Shown piece by piece: positions 23,756 through 35,947 of a DNA stretch of 64,000 nucleotides (its first letter is position 1; every line of letters starts with the position of its first letter). The notes under the pieces were generated by a model that made no database searches, was not told the origin of the DNA, and saw only the letters and a list, made by a program, of their open reading frames with translations. The stretch is taken from the NCBI RefSeq assembly GCF_964340395.1, contig NC_135567.1:339883-403882 (forward strand), in the 5' to 3' direction. The translations under genes and the position numbers were made by a program. The DNA comes from Glandiceps talaboti. Taxonomy: Eukaryota > Hemichordata > Enteropneusta > Spengelidae.

Positions 23756-25999
23756 TTTATTAGTAGTAGTAAAGAACAGTGAAATTTATCTTCTAAGAAA
23801 TCTGTGGATCACTCAACAAGTTTATACAGCCACCATAATTAGAGTGGGCTATGGCGATGTAATTGGGTTTAGACTTAAATCACCAACCAAATCTATTTGA
23901 CTTGTACACAGTTTGGGTCACCTACTTCTACACATTTCCCTTAACTTTGGGTCAGTTTTGTTGTACATGATTCAGTAGATTGCAGATGACAGCAGACGAT
24001 ATATTTTTGGGTCTCAAGAAAATCTGTCATCTGTCATGGTAGGGTAACAAAAATTTGTAGAAAATTTGGGTTGGCAACACCTCATCAATATCTGTCGTTC
24101 TGTCATTTAAATTTTATGTGCAACTGCACCTCTAACATATTTTTCCGGCAAAGTTCGAAGACATTTCAGACAGTGTCTATACTGTTATTTGAATACACAA
24201 CAAAATTGATTCATAGAAGCAAAATCAATGGCCTCAAAAACTTGCTTCATTGGAGCAATATCAGCATACCTCAAAAATTTGATTTATCGGAGCAAAATTA
24301 ACAGACCTCATTTGAGAAAATTACTACATATGTGGAGGAACCCATCTCCAAAAGAAGGATTCAAAAGAAGATAAAACTGCTACTTCAATGATAAGTTTAA
24401 CAAACTCAGTTTCAAACACCAGCATTTCACACAATTCAACTAAATATCTATGCTAAAATGTATTCTAAAAGTTTTTAAATTCCAGTATTTCACATGATTT
24501 TACGAAAATGTATCCCAAAAGTTGATACTCTTTGACACTTTAAACCTTCAGTATTAACGACTTATCAAATATCATCTGCCTATAAAAGCGCAGGGAAACA
24601 TGTAATCAGCTTATCCCATAAAGAATAAGAAGTGTTTACGCTACAATCACTGCACTGATAGGAAGTGTCAACAGTAGAGTGGTCACTAAAGTGTGATAAT
24701 GAATTCACGATCACTTCCTAAGTACTTTTTGGTTAATCTATGGTCATTCTACTAAAAATTCACAATGTTTCACTAAATATTGTTGGTTTGTGCATGCTGC
24801 TGAGTTACAATTTATGGCCGTGTGACAACCAACAACCATATGGCCTTGAAAAGCAATATAGTAAGCTTTAATATAGCCGTAGGGTTAAAGCCATACAATA
24901 TGTCGTCAGCAGTAGCAGACGACATGCTGAAAATACTGCTACAAAATTAAAATCTTACAAAATATTTTGAATAACTATTTGATTTTGGAATGCTTTTAGA
25001 GAAATCTCAGTCAGGTTCCATTCCTGTGGTAAGTTAAGTTATTATATATCAGTGTACTATTGTGGAAAACGTAAAAACTTTATTTTAGAAACCAAAAAAG
25101 CTCTACAAGTCCGGAGTTTTCATTTGTCAACTAGGAGGCCTACAGCTGTTGGACTTCACTGTCGTTTCTTATTAATGAACTCAACCGTCGTTTCTGTCGA
25201 TGTATTTAACAATTAATTAAGTTGCCAACACAGTAGGATTCCAGATGTCCTAGTCTAGCAGAAGAGACAACAATTTCTATCATATAAAGACGTATTAGTT
25301 GTTGGCAGCCACTGCCTGCTGAGTCCTATGTTTAATAAGATACCCTGTCTAAGCTTGTTTACACCACGGAGAAATTGCGAATGGGCAATTACACTCGCCT
25401 TGTGTGTAGCACAATAAAAGCCAAAGTGTTCATCTTTAATGAAGGTCCATTGAAATAACGAGAACAAAAAGATTGGCTAGGACACTGAAAACACATCAGT
25501 GCGAAAGCCTTGCTCCTAAAAAGGCTCTTTCATAGTTGCAACCCAGATACGACGCTCACCTCTCACTAGCAGCTTGTACCTAGTCATTTCTCGCTAGCCT
25601 CACTACCTATACCTCCCATAACTTGGTGCTGTTTGAACGATATTTAAATATCTGTAGACAAATTATTTCCCCCGGTACGCTTGACAAACTCGAACAAAAG
25701 TCGACGCAAATAGAAATACTATCACTTCGGAAGTCTATCGGAAGTCCACATTGACCCATTCCACATACGCTTTTCAATGACAGTATTTATTTTATGTACA
25801 AACAAATCAAAGGCCTGTGAAGGTTTGGTAACAATAGAGGAACAACACAGATTTAAAGACACTTCAAGTCTACTTTTATGACAATAATAGTTCTTATATA
25901 TTTGTAACCCCGAACATTGAAACGGCGAGGAGAAATAAAAGCCGTTTTTGACCCGAAGCAGTGTAGAGACTTTCCTTTTGAACGCGGGATTAGAGAGTC
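23753..25999. other. Single-copy sequence, becoming CpG-richer to the right
   Basis: Low repeat content. Short frames (for example 24071-24301 plus, 25255-25467 minus) have no recognised product. It probably lies in an intron or flank of the minus-strand gene suggested at 27 kb, which is inference. Confidence 0.4.
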
Positions 26000-27166
26000 T
26001 GTGTATGGCGCCTAAACTATTGTAAGACGTTAGTGTGGTGTATTAAATTGTAATGAACCCAAACAACAGATCGAAACTTGGATACAGACATAATGAAATA
26101 ATTTCAACATTTATCAGCGTCGAGTTTCGTATTAGAAACACTCGAAAATTGAATCACGATGGGTTTAACACTGAACTTTACATTGTGCGCACTTGTCAGT
26201 GGTGTCATATAGCGTAAGTGACCCCAACAACGTCTTGCAACGTAAGTTAACAGTCTCGCTACACTTTAGCAATATTTGTCAAAGTAATATAATATTTATC
26301 AGGAATCGACTTAACAGCGCTAACTGTCAAAAACGTTAGTTAAGAAGCCGTTAAAAACGCATTAATATTGGTTGAAACCCGACAAGTCAAACGATCTAAA
26401 CGTCTTTGACAATGCTTTTTTTTACGACACAAGACATTTTTATATGTAAGTTTCATTGACGTATAACATACGTTTTCAATGTATCTGTTTACCTAAGACG
26501 GAAATATCTACTCTACACCCCTCAAATAATTCATAATCGCCTTCACTCACAAATTCAAAGATCGCTATTAGATATGTGACCAACATAGTGATTGTAACAG
26601 AACAAGACTACGTACGTTATGCAACAACAAGGCCACCTCTCGGCAGCTCATCTAACAACACAGCTCGTGAGGGATTTTTATCGAATCCTCGTGTCTACTC
26701 AGTATCAAGTAGGATGGTATGGGGTTACCTGTCCAACACACGTCACAACTCACAATGTTAGTGGAACGTGTTGTCTTGTTGACAAATTGTGTTGTCTGTA
26801 TACATAGTTTGTAAATCTCCTAAACACACACGCCGGTCACTGCCTTTCAATGCAACGTTTACAGAAAGAATTAACACAAAACCGAGTGTATGTTGTCAAT
26901 AATCAATGCTACACGTTTTGTTGACTTGGACAGGGGACACACATGTGAAAGATCGATAGCGAAGGAAGTTGAGAGGAACCCACACGCGTTTTAAGAAAGG
27001 GTGACCGTCTTGAAGACAAGGGGAGACCCCAAACTATACAGTTGTCGATATGCTTGAACTATCAACGATTCGATTACTAAGTGTCGTGTATGTTACAACG
27101 GTGGCTCTTGGAAATGTATTCGAGCGCTGCATGTTCGGTAGAGATAAGAAATCTAGCGAGACTTAC

Positions 27167-27339
27167 CTCTTCCTCTGGTGTGCCGTTCGTAGTAGCCGAA
27201 TTGGCTCCATCAAGGGTAACTGTGGTGGCCATGTCCGTACGTGCCCGCTTAGCTTCGGGTAGGTCCGCCTCCGTGATTTCTGTCGAAGGGGTGTACGGAC
27301 GAGGAGTCTTGCTGGCGTGGGAAGGTATCTTGCCGGTCA
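27167..27339 (-). CDS. Coding exon (minus strand), protein not recognised
   Basis: The exon is bounded on the minus strand by a good acceptor (TTTTCTAACTGTTTCCCGCAG, whose final AG is 27341-27340) and a consensus donor GAG|GTAAGT at 27167/27166. The 173 bp are open in one frame. They enter with two bases of a split codon and leave in phase 0. The first 35 residues run TGKIPSHASK … LPEAKRARTD and contain the basic patch KRAR. An in-frame ATG at 27232, with GAC at -3 to -1 and G at +4, could be the true start. The product would then begin MATTVTLDGANSATTNGTPEEE, with upstream sequence as 5' UTR. The acidic end and low-complexity text suggest a disordered N-terminal tail of a nuclear or regulatory protein. 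I do not recognise the family. Codon text and higher GC differ clearly from the AT-rich surroundings. The downstream exons were not identified. Confidence 0.55.
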
Positions 27340-29796
27340 CTGCGGGAAACAGTTAGAAAAGACGAACGGCGATGAGACTTTAGAAAAAATACTCCACTAT
27401 GTACTGTGTTTATGTGCTGACGGACTGCTCAACTACGCTGCGTTAGACTTCTGCATGGGTTAAAAAACAGTGAAGTACGAACGTGTATGTATAACGTGCA
27501 TCGGCCGTTGAGACGTGTGTGTACACTGCGCTTAGGCCGTTCAGCTAAACTCGCCACTCGCCTCTATTATTATTTTATTAGCTTAGACGAACAGACAGTA
27601 AGAAGGTATGACGTCACTATGACCCGTAACGACCTGAGTTTCTTCTTCTCACCCATTATCCTTTGCGAAAAACCGCTACCAAAATGTATGTAGGCAATTC
27701 ATGAACTTGATCGATCAACATAGCATTAATTCAAAAGACCATCTTAGCATAAAATAGCTTTCCCAACAACACACGTTTACCATGGCAACTGATCTAGAAA
27801 TCGCGCCATTATCTTGTCACTTTCGATCTTTCCACCACGTTCTGACTGTTTATTTCTTCTAGAGCACCGGTTAAAACGTTTGCGAAAAATCCAAATACAA
27901 AATATTTACACTGTCGTATCTTACGAGTTACTGTACTGAATAATACATTCAAAAGAAAATTTATCGACAGCAAGGCACAGAGTTCTCTTTGTCATTAGAA
28001 TCTTCGAACAAAAGCTATATGATAAAACTTATTTGCTAAAAAGCCGTCGCCATATTGTCTAGGGATAACTTGTCTTCACACTTTCGTAGTCAATCAACTT
28101 TTACGGGTCTGTTTTTATTCTAAAAGAAAGGCCACTCTTCAGAGGCGACAAATCGCCCGAGGGAAAATGAGATTACTCAACCAGGACTGACACACAACGG
28201 TCACACTGTTGCTCCCCTCCAGCAAAAATAGACCCGCCCAAACTCTTTATGGTGAGATAGGTCGCTATCTTTCGAACAATAGAAAATGGGAGTGGCTGTA
28301 ACAAAATAGGGGAGAGAGATGTTGTCATTATTATCAGCTTATAGTTCTAGATTTTGATGTAACGGTGATGGGACGCTCTATTCGGTACGCCAACCGAGTC
28401 ATCCCCATGGGAAAACTGTTCGCCACTATCGCACCGTAGAGGGCTCACATTGTTCTCTTCTTACTTGTTAAATTGTAACTGAACAAATTCAATGATAGTC
28501 TGACAAGGAAGTCTAATACAAAAAAAGTATACATTAATTTTGACAATCTTGTTTTGAAATAATTAAGAACGGGTATAACACGAACCGCTCAAAATTCATG
28601 TTTGAAAGTTCAATATATTTTTCTTAATGTGTAAAATAATGTAACTTGCGAACATTAAGGCTACAGTGATCGCTGTCTTCTTACAAAAGCACTTTTTATG
28701 CGAGTGGCATAAACCATGTTTTCGTCTTGAGCAATACAGACTTTTGGCATTTCACAGCAGTAAACAGCTTATTTGGTATCCACCAAGGGATCAAAAGAGA
28801 CTTTTATGGAAACTAGTGACACGACAATGGGTTGAAGATTACAATGGAAGCCCGAGAAGTGAAAAGAAAGACCCCCGCTATCTCTGACGCTTGTTAGCGT
28901 TTCGACGACATGAACGGACGTAACGTCAGACAAAATGCATGAACTAAACACTGTCTCCTCTCTTATGTTTGCTTTGTACATCTCGCAAAATACCGATTAT
29001 AGAAGGTAAGAAAATTGGCTTTTCAGATTTGTTGTGTTTGTTTGTCTCCCGCTGACAAGATTGTCTTTTTATATTTGTTGGACGGTACTGTGGGACGGGT
29101 TGGTGATTCATCTCAAATAATAGCTCAGCACATCACATCAATAGACGGAGTCTAATCCATTCTTTGTCAACCGAAAGACCTTATTCAACGTCTTTAAGAA
29201 ATTATATGTCCTTGCAAATCATTTCACCCCCTTAAGGTCACGTAAATTGGACTAGGAGTAATTCCCACACTACGGTACAATAAAGCATACAGAACAGACA
29301 CCAAAACTAGTAGTGTTTTCTTCGTCTACGTCTAGTACTGGTCCAAACATGTAACGCGTTTGGAGTTTTTGCATGTAACGCGTTTTGTAGTTTTCACTGA
29401 TTGTGGTCGGTTAAACATGAACTAAAATATAGACAAACTACATCAATATTACGATTTAACACCACAAGTTGCAATATGACTTTTTAACTTGAAAAATATG
29501 TACATAGGTTTTCGTCGTTTCTATAGCGACCGGTGCAATGGTCGTTTATTCAAGGTTTTGATATAGCATAGCTTAAAACCCCAAATAACTAGCATTATTA
29601 GCCTTTATCACTGTTAAAGTGCGATTGTAGATAGACAAACGTCAGGCAATGTTTTAAGAAGTTACAGCGACAACACGATCTCAACCTTGTTGATGACACT
29701 CAACGTACTCGTTTTTAGGAACATTATGAACAGAGAGTGGAGAGAACTTAGCCAAGACCCGGAACAAACCGTAACGAAATAAAGAGATATTACTAC

Positions 29797-29890
29797 CTGG
29801 TATCGTGTGGTACCCGCCGTATACTGCCGATAGCTCCAGCGTGGCTAACTTGACGTGTACAAATATAAAACGTACTTTAAATGTGGTTGA
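29797..29890 (-). CDS. Possible upstream exon, minus strand
   Basis: On the minus strand a frame is open for 31 codons and ends CCAG|GTAGTA at 29797/29796, reading ATLELSAVYGGYHTIP at its end. Its phase (one leftover base, G) fits the two-base start of the exon at 27339, so a join would make Val and keep the frame open. There is no in-frame ATG and no strong acceptor, so it could be part of a 5' UTR exon, or the fit may be chance (one in three). Confidence 0.22.
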
Positions 29891-30100
29891 TTAAATCCTT
29901 TGGACTCGGAGCTGCAGAAGTGCGACTATTTCGAGAACAACGCAGAGTCACTGTGAAACTATACAGTGTGTGGGGGGATTTTCTTTGTTGGGTTAGGGGG
30001 TCCTAAATTAATTAGAAGGTATAACCGTATATTCGACGTCAGTTCTTCATCGCGTCTTGATGGCATTGTCCACGTATCCAGTTATCTCCACTGCTGGCAA

Positions 30101-30212
30101 ACCTAAAATATTTTATTGATTCGCTTTATGTTCAGTCGAAGTTGAGAAATTCCTTAAATGCACAATTTTCACAATATACTAGGAATTTTGATCCTGCTTA
30201 CTGCATTTTAGA
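30101..30212. other. Spacer before microsatellite
   Basis: Short single-copy sequence; no feature. Confidence 0.5.
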
Positions 30213-30228
30213 TGTCTGCCTGTCTGCC

Positions 30229-30317
<89 letters not shown>

Positions 30318-30452
30318 GGCTGTCTGGCTGTCTGTATGTATGTATGTATGTATGTGTGTATGTATGTATGTATGCATGTATGTATGTATGTATGTATGTG
30401 TGTGTATGTATTTATGTATGTATGTATGTATGTATGTATGTATGTCAGTATG
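30213..30452. repeat. Compound (GTCT)n-(GTAT)n microsatellite
   Basis: About 30 GTCT units (with GGCT interruptions at the end) switch to GTAT units at about 30330. The Cys/Leu/Ser/Val frames here are artefacts. Confidence 0.98.
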
Positions 30453-30530
30453 TCTGTCAGAATTTCAGGCTCGTACGTCCAGACGATTGTAATCCTATGA
30501 CTAAATGATAAATGTTACTTGTACTAAAAT

Positions 30531-30572
30531 AATTATATATATACAATACTTAGCATGTCTTCTAAAATAAAT
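30531..30572. repeat. 42-bp exact duplicate of 35376-35417
   Basis: The segment begins AATTATATATATACAATACT and ends TCTAAAATAAAT, identical at both places. Here it abuts the left end of the 40-bp array; at 35.4 kb it abuts a G-rich stretch in front of a decayed element. Confidence 0.9.
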
Positions 30573-30665
30573 CGCAGTAGTCGGTGTCTGTTGTGCACGC
30601 ACACCTTGGAATCGCAATAGTTGGTGTCTGTACGCACACCTTGGAATTGCAGTAGCTGGTGTCTG
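30573..30665. repeat. 40-bp minisatellite, left part (split by insertion)
   Basis: Just over two copies of a 40-bp unit (TTGGAATCGCAGTAGTCGGT then GTCTGTTGTGCACGCACACC). One is shortened to GTCTGTACGCACACC. The array stops in GTCTG|TTA exactly where the C-rich element starts, and resumes at 31888. Confidence 0.9.
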
Positions 30666-30668
30666 TTA

Positions 30669-31887
30669 GGGACCGGTCAGTTTCTTCAGCCGGGGGGGGG
30701 GGGGGGGCGGTGGATTCTTAAATTGGGCCGCCAAAAGGTCACTGATACCCCACCATCTGGAAAACCAAAAACAGGCTGACCCACTATCACTTAATTCTAA
30801 AACAAGATGACCCCCCCCCCCCCATATATATAATATTCACTTGTCAGGTATTTTTTGATCGTGACTCAGTGTGGACTGCTTGACTGTCTTGCATCTACTG
30901 TATACGATCCCGGGTTAGCACTATCATAATTATAATCTTGACAGTGGAAGGTATGGGAAAGCTTGAGCAGGGAATATGTATATCTCTTATGGGGTCCTAA
31001 GGGGTCTCCCCCTAGAAGCCCTGGAGGTTTTTTACTCTGAAAAGTCAATTTTGAGACTATTCAGGCCCTTTCAGACAATAATTTCCAAGTTTTACAAGAC
31101 AGCACCAACATGTAAAAAAAATTATTTTTGAAATATTAAGTTTGATAGCATCTTGACAGTAAGAGGTAGGGGAAGAGCTTGAGACTGGGATGTGTACATC
31201 TCATGTAGTGGGGGGTGGGGTTCCTAGGGGTCTCCCCTAGAAGTCCTGGAGGTTTTTTACTCTGAAAAGTCAATTTTGAGACTATTCAGACAGTCCCTTT
31301 CCCACGAGTAGGGAACATTTTAGAATTAGAATTAGAATTAGTTTGTTTATATAGCGATATGTCAACGAAAACATTATGCACCCCCCCCAGGCCGAAGAAA
31401 CTGACCGGTCCTTATGCACACACTCCTTGGAATCGCATTTTAGATTAACTTCTTTTATAAACTATATATGAAGATTACCATTACGAAACCTTCAAGTTCA
31501 GTTTTGCCCCAAACTGCAATTTAAGTGAAGCACTGATTGTGAAACAGCCAAGCATTTACATGACATGTTCTGTAACTAGTGTGGTAGCTAGGTAATACAT
31601 GTATATGTATATTTATAGTTATGTTTGAACTAATAAGTAATATTGAAGAATTCATGTAAGAAACCGGGAGAAGAACAAATATTTACATGTACCACATTTC
31701 AGACATGGCTACATGCCATTGGAGAAAAAGGATTTTTTTTCTTCCATCACAATCCAAAACACAATGACCCCCCCCCCCCATCCACAATTTTCAAAACAGC
31801 ATGACCCCCCCCCCCTACTACCAATTTCAAAAACAGGGTGACCCCTCCCAGTGCACCCCCCCCCAGGCCGAAGAAACTGACCGGTCC
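30669..31887. mobile_element. C-rich PIF/Harbinger-like non-autonomous element (family A)
   Basis: The left terminus is GGGACCGGTCAGTTTCTTC, AGCC, then a G-run (30669 on). The right terminus (31855-31887) is its inverse with one or two differences and one terminal C missing. TTA flanks both sides (30666-30668, 31888-31890), and removing the element restores the 40-bp array unit. GGG-starting ends and a 3-bp TWA duplication are hallmarks of PIF/Harbinger elements. The interior holds several copies of an AAAACA(G)NNTGACCCCCC motif (30770, 30802, 31757, 31795, 31830), two tandem modules (30938-31070 and 31152-31290, with TGGAGGTTTTTTACTCTGAA) and an extra right end at 31382-31411. No transposase is present. 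Confidence 0.7.
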
Positions 31888-32125
31888 TTATGCACACACT
31901 CCTTGGAATCGCAGTAGTTGGTGTCTGTACGCACACCTTGGAATTGCAGTAGTCGGTGTCTGTTATGCACGCACACCTTGGAATCGCAGTAGGCGGTGTC
32001 TGTTATGCACGCACACCTTGGAATCGCAGTAGTCGGTGTCTGTTGTGCACGCACACCTTGGAATCGCAGTAGTCGGTGTCTGTTGTGCACGCACACATTG
32101 GAATTGCAGTAGTCGGTGTCTGTTG
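31888..32125. repeat. 40-bp minisatellite, right part, about 6 copies
   Basis: Continues the array at 30573-30665. Starts TTATGCACACACTCCTTGG, then regular 40-bp units (31981 to 32021). Ends at GTCTGTTGTCGCATTC. Confidence 0.95.
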
Positions 32126-32560
32126 TCGCATTCTACGAAAACCTCGTCCATCAATCTTTTATTACTGATCACAAATTTACATGAATGTAAAGTCTTTTCC
32201 TGCAAGTGAACCCAGACCATATTCAACGTGTTTATCGAAATATGGATGTTATGACAATCATAATATACTATTGGTCGGAACTTGGGTTGTAATTCAAAAT
32301 ATACTTTACGTGAGTATTGGAAAATCCGGTGACTGAACTTGAAGGTGACGTAATAGAGTGTAAATGGTGGGCAGCTAAAATAAAAACCACGTACATAGTC
32401 AGAGCGTAATAGAGAGAAGAAGACACGAACACTGTGTTACAAGAATAAAATCACATCGACACGTGTTAATATACCAAAAAAGAAGCGACTAAATCTGAAC
32501 AAAACTGATTGTTAGTGTGTGTACTTGACAAAATGATCACCCTGTCCAAACCAGCTTGAA
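32126..32560. other. Single-copy spacer
   Basis: AT-rich, no supported gene. Confidence 0.55.
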
Positions 32561-33567
32561 CTGGTGTATTCAAACTAAAATGCGATGGTGCATTATTCGA
32601 ACTAAAATGCGATGGTGCATTCGAACTAAAATGCGATGGTGCATTATTCGAACTAAAATGCGATGGTGCATTCGAACTAAAATGCGATGGTGCATTATTC
32701 GAACTAAAATGCGATGGTGCATTCGAACTAAAATGCGATGGTGCATTATTCGAACTAAAATGCGATGGTGCATTCGAACTAAAATGCGATGGTGCATTAT
32801 TCGAACTAAAATGCGATGGTGCATTCGAACTAAAATGCGATGGTGCATTATTCGAACTAAAATGCGATGGTGTATTCAAACTAAAATGCGATGGTGCATT
32901 CAAACTAAAATGCGATGGTGCATTATTCGAACTAAAATGCGATGGTGCGTTCAAACTAAAATGCGATGGTGCGTTCAAACTAAAAAGCGATGGTGCATTC
33001 GAACTAAAATGCGATGGTGCATTATTCGAACTAAAATGCGATGGTGCATTCGAACTAAAATGCGATGGTGCATTATTCGAACTAAAAAGCGATGGTGCAT
33101 TCGAACTAAAATGCGATGGTGCGTTCAAACTAAAATGCGATGGTGCGTTCAAACTAAAATGCGATGGTGCATTCAAACTAAAATGCGATGGTGCATTATT
33201 CGAACTAAAATGCGATGGTGCATTCGAACTAAAATGCGATGGTGCGTTCAAACTAAAAAGCGATGGTGGATTCGAACTAAAATGCGATGGTGCATTCGAA
33301 CTAAGGTGCGATGGTGCATTCGAACTAAAATGCGATGGTGCATTCGAACTAAAATGCGATGGTGCGTTCGAACTAAAATGGGATGGTGCGTTCGAACTAA
33401 AATGCGATGGTGCATTATTCGAACTAAAATGCGATGGTGTATTCGAACTAAGGTGCGATGGTGCATTCGAACTAAAATGCGATGGTGCGTTCGAACTAAA
33501 ATGCTATGATGTATTCGACTAAAATGTGACAGTGCATTCAAACTAAAATGCTCTGCATTCGAACTAA
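32561..33567. repeat. 24/27-bp minisatellite, about 40 copies, partly a 51-bp dimer
   Basis: The core is CGAACTAAAATGCGATGGTG preceded by CATT or CATTATT. From 32590 to 32870 the 24-bp and 27-bp forms alternate strictly, giving a 51-bp higher-order unit; the right half is mostly 24-bp. CAAACT, GCGTTC and AAAAGCG variants occur. Both lengths are multiples of 3, so both strands show long repeat-coded frames that I reject as genes. Confidence 0.97.
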
Positions 33568-33942
33568 CACATAATACTGTAATCACATTTTCTTGGCAAA
33601 AAAGCCATTCTGAAAAAATCAAAATAACAAGAAATTATACCATGTAATTATAAAATATATACCCAAACTATATAAGATACCTGAAAATAAATGGTTTGTA
33701 AATTGTCATGCGATGTCGTCACACTTCACGTGTTATATTGTCACACGTCATGTGTTATTGACACGTACCTGATTGTTCGTTACCTCAAGCTATTCACACC
33801 CAATAATAATTTCTATAATAAAGTTTTTTTTTAAATACTGGTAGTTTGTACAACAAAACTTTAAAAAGAGGCACTTAGGTGGTATTTTGATAGCGTAACA
33901 AAATCATTCACAACCTATTTTCATTTGGTGTCTCGTCTAACA
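33568..33942. other. AT-rich single-copy spacer
   Basis: A short imperfect duplication, TTGTCA(C/T)…CGTGTTAT, occurs near 33705-33765. No gene. Confidence 0.55.
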
Positions 33943-34745
33943 CGTATATTTATCAACACATCGGCCATTTTGTATTCTATTGCGTATATTTATCAACACA
34001 TCGACCATTTTGTATTCTATTGCGTATATTTATCAACACATCGACCATTTTGTATTCTATTGCGTATATTTATCAATACATCGGCCATTTTGTATTCTAT
34101 TGCATATATTTATCAATACATCGGCCATTTTGTATTCTATTAGGTATATTCATCAATACATCGGCCATTTTGTATTCTATTGCATATATTTATCAATACA
34201 TCGGCCATTTTGTATTCTATTAGGTATATTCATCAATACATCGGCCATTTTGTATTCTAACCGATATATTTACTATCAACATGTCGGCCATTTTGTATTC
34301 TAACCGATATATTTACTATCAACATGTCGGCCATTTTGTATTCTAACCGATATATTTACTATCAACATGTCGGCCATTTTGTATTCTAACCGATATATTT
34401 ACTATCAGCATGTCGGCCATTTTGTATTCTAACCGATATATTTACTATCAGCATGTCGGCCATTTTGTATTCTAACCGATATATTTACTATCAACATGTC
34501 GGCCATTTTGTATTCTAACCGATATATTTACTATCAACATGTCGGCCATTTTGTATTCTAACCGATATATTTACTATCAACATCTCGGCCATTTTGTATT
34601 CTAACCGATATATTTACTATCAACATGTCGGCCATTTTGTATTCTAACCGATATATTTACTATCAACATGTCGGCCATTTTGTATTCTAACCGATATATT
34701 TACTATCAACATGTCGGCCATTTTGTATTCTAACCGATATATTTA
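33943..34745. repeat. 40-bp to 43-bp minisatellite, about 19 copies
   Basis: The left half has eight 40-bp units (GTATATTTATCAACACATCG then GCCATTTTGTATTCTATTGC). From 34260 the unit is 43 bp (CCGATATATTTACTATCAAC then ATGTCGGCCATTTTGTATTCTAA). The shared core is TCGGCCATTTTGTATTCTA. The change of unit is abrupt. Confidence 0.97.
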
Positions 34746-35375
34746 ACAAAACATCGGTCTCTGTATATTCTAATACATGTAAATTTGTTTATTCCAACAC
34801 GTAAGACATTTCGTATAGGAAGACGTGTCTATTTATTTATCTATTTATTTATACAAGCTAGCTGTAGCCCTAATTTGTATCTCAAATGTCTAATTTTAAA
34901 TCATACATGTATTTTGAGTGAACACATTTTGACAGATCACCCAACAATGTGTTTCCCGTGACTTGTCGTTGACAAGGCCATGTGCCACATCATTAAATAT
35001 CTGAATTATGGGAGACCTTAGAAAATAAAATTTCCTTTTGTCAATTTTTACGACGAACAAATCATTGAGAATAACATTCAATACTATAATTGATTGTTTG
35101 GTTGATAGCGAAACATACCTTAAAATAATTATGGCCGCTTAGCCAAAATGACCTTTTTATGTTTGGAATTGAAAAGATTTGGTGAACGACACGAAATTCA
35201 CATGTCACGTGTATTCAGTTTATTCTGTCGAAACAATTTTCACACAGTCTGGTAAACGTTGATAAAAAAGCATATTTAATAAAGATATACTAAAAAAGTG
35301 ACCTCAAACAAGTACGTTTCTTGTCAATCAAAATGTATTACAGTTAAAGTGTTTGTACGCCATTATAATGTAAAC
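34746..35375. other. AT-rich single-copy sequence
   Basis: Contains a short (TATT)n-like run at 34829-34852. No gene seen. Confidence 0.55.
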
Positions 35376-35417
35376 AATTATATATATACAATACTTAGCA
35401 TGTCTTCTAAAATAAAT
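35376..35417. repeat. 42-bp exact duplicate of 30531-30572
   Basis: See the partner copy. Followed by GTTTTTGTTGAGGGGGGG. Confidence 0.9.
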
Positions 35418-35462
35418 GTTTTTGTTGAGGGGGGGGATTAGTTCAACGGTTTTCTACTTTAA

Positions 35463-35741
35463 GCTGCGGTCAGAATTTACGGCGGGGAGGGGCCCTAGGG
35501 AGAAATGGGGCATGAAAAATGGGGGATTCGAAGGACGGGGGCATGAAATTTCTGATGGTCTGAAAGGGGGGCACGAAATATTTTCTCATGGTTTGAATAT
35601 AATTAAACCTCAGGAACAGTCATTTACCAAGTACATTTCAATATTCTTCTTTGCCGCAATGAAAATTATTGAGTGATGAGGTGCATGGGTGACTGCTATG
35701 CGAATGTGTCTGTGTATGCCTTTATCTCTCTCCTCCCTCCC

Positions 35742-35796
<55 letters not shown>

Positions 35797-35858
35797 TTAT
35801 ATGTCTTTCTGTCTCCCTCTCTGTCTCATTCTCTCTGTTACTCTCTGTCTCTCTGTTA

Positions 35859-35947
<89 letters not shown>

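Larger units (their letters stand above)
26000..30100. promoter_or_regulatory. CpG-richer, repeat-poor domain, likely 5' region of a minus-strand gene
   Basis: CG dinucleotides are visibly more frequent here than in the AT-rich flanks, and no tandem arrays occur. The domain contains the best exon in the window (27167-27339, minus). Upstream of it on the minus strand are a YY1-like AATATGGCGAC (reverse of 28046-28056) and a weaker ATGGCGCG (27802-27813). YY1 sites of this form sit near many metazoan start sites, so a start near 28 kb is plausible but unproven. Several donor-like GTAAGT/GTAAGA strings occur on the plus strand (26214, 26445, 29005) without matching open frames. Confidence 0.35.

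Noticed and set aside
26160-26220. Signal-peptide-like MGLTLNFTLCALVSGVI followed by a GTAAGT
   Set aside because: The frame ends in TAG just before the donor, so no valid exon junction can be drawn.
32466-33622. Frames of 261 and 317 codons in the 24/27-bp array
   Set aside because: Repeat-driven; monomer lengths are multiples of 3.
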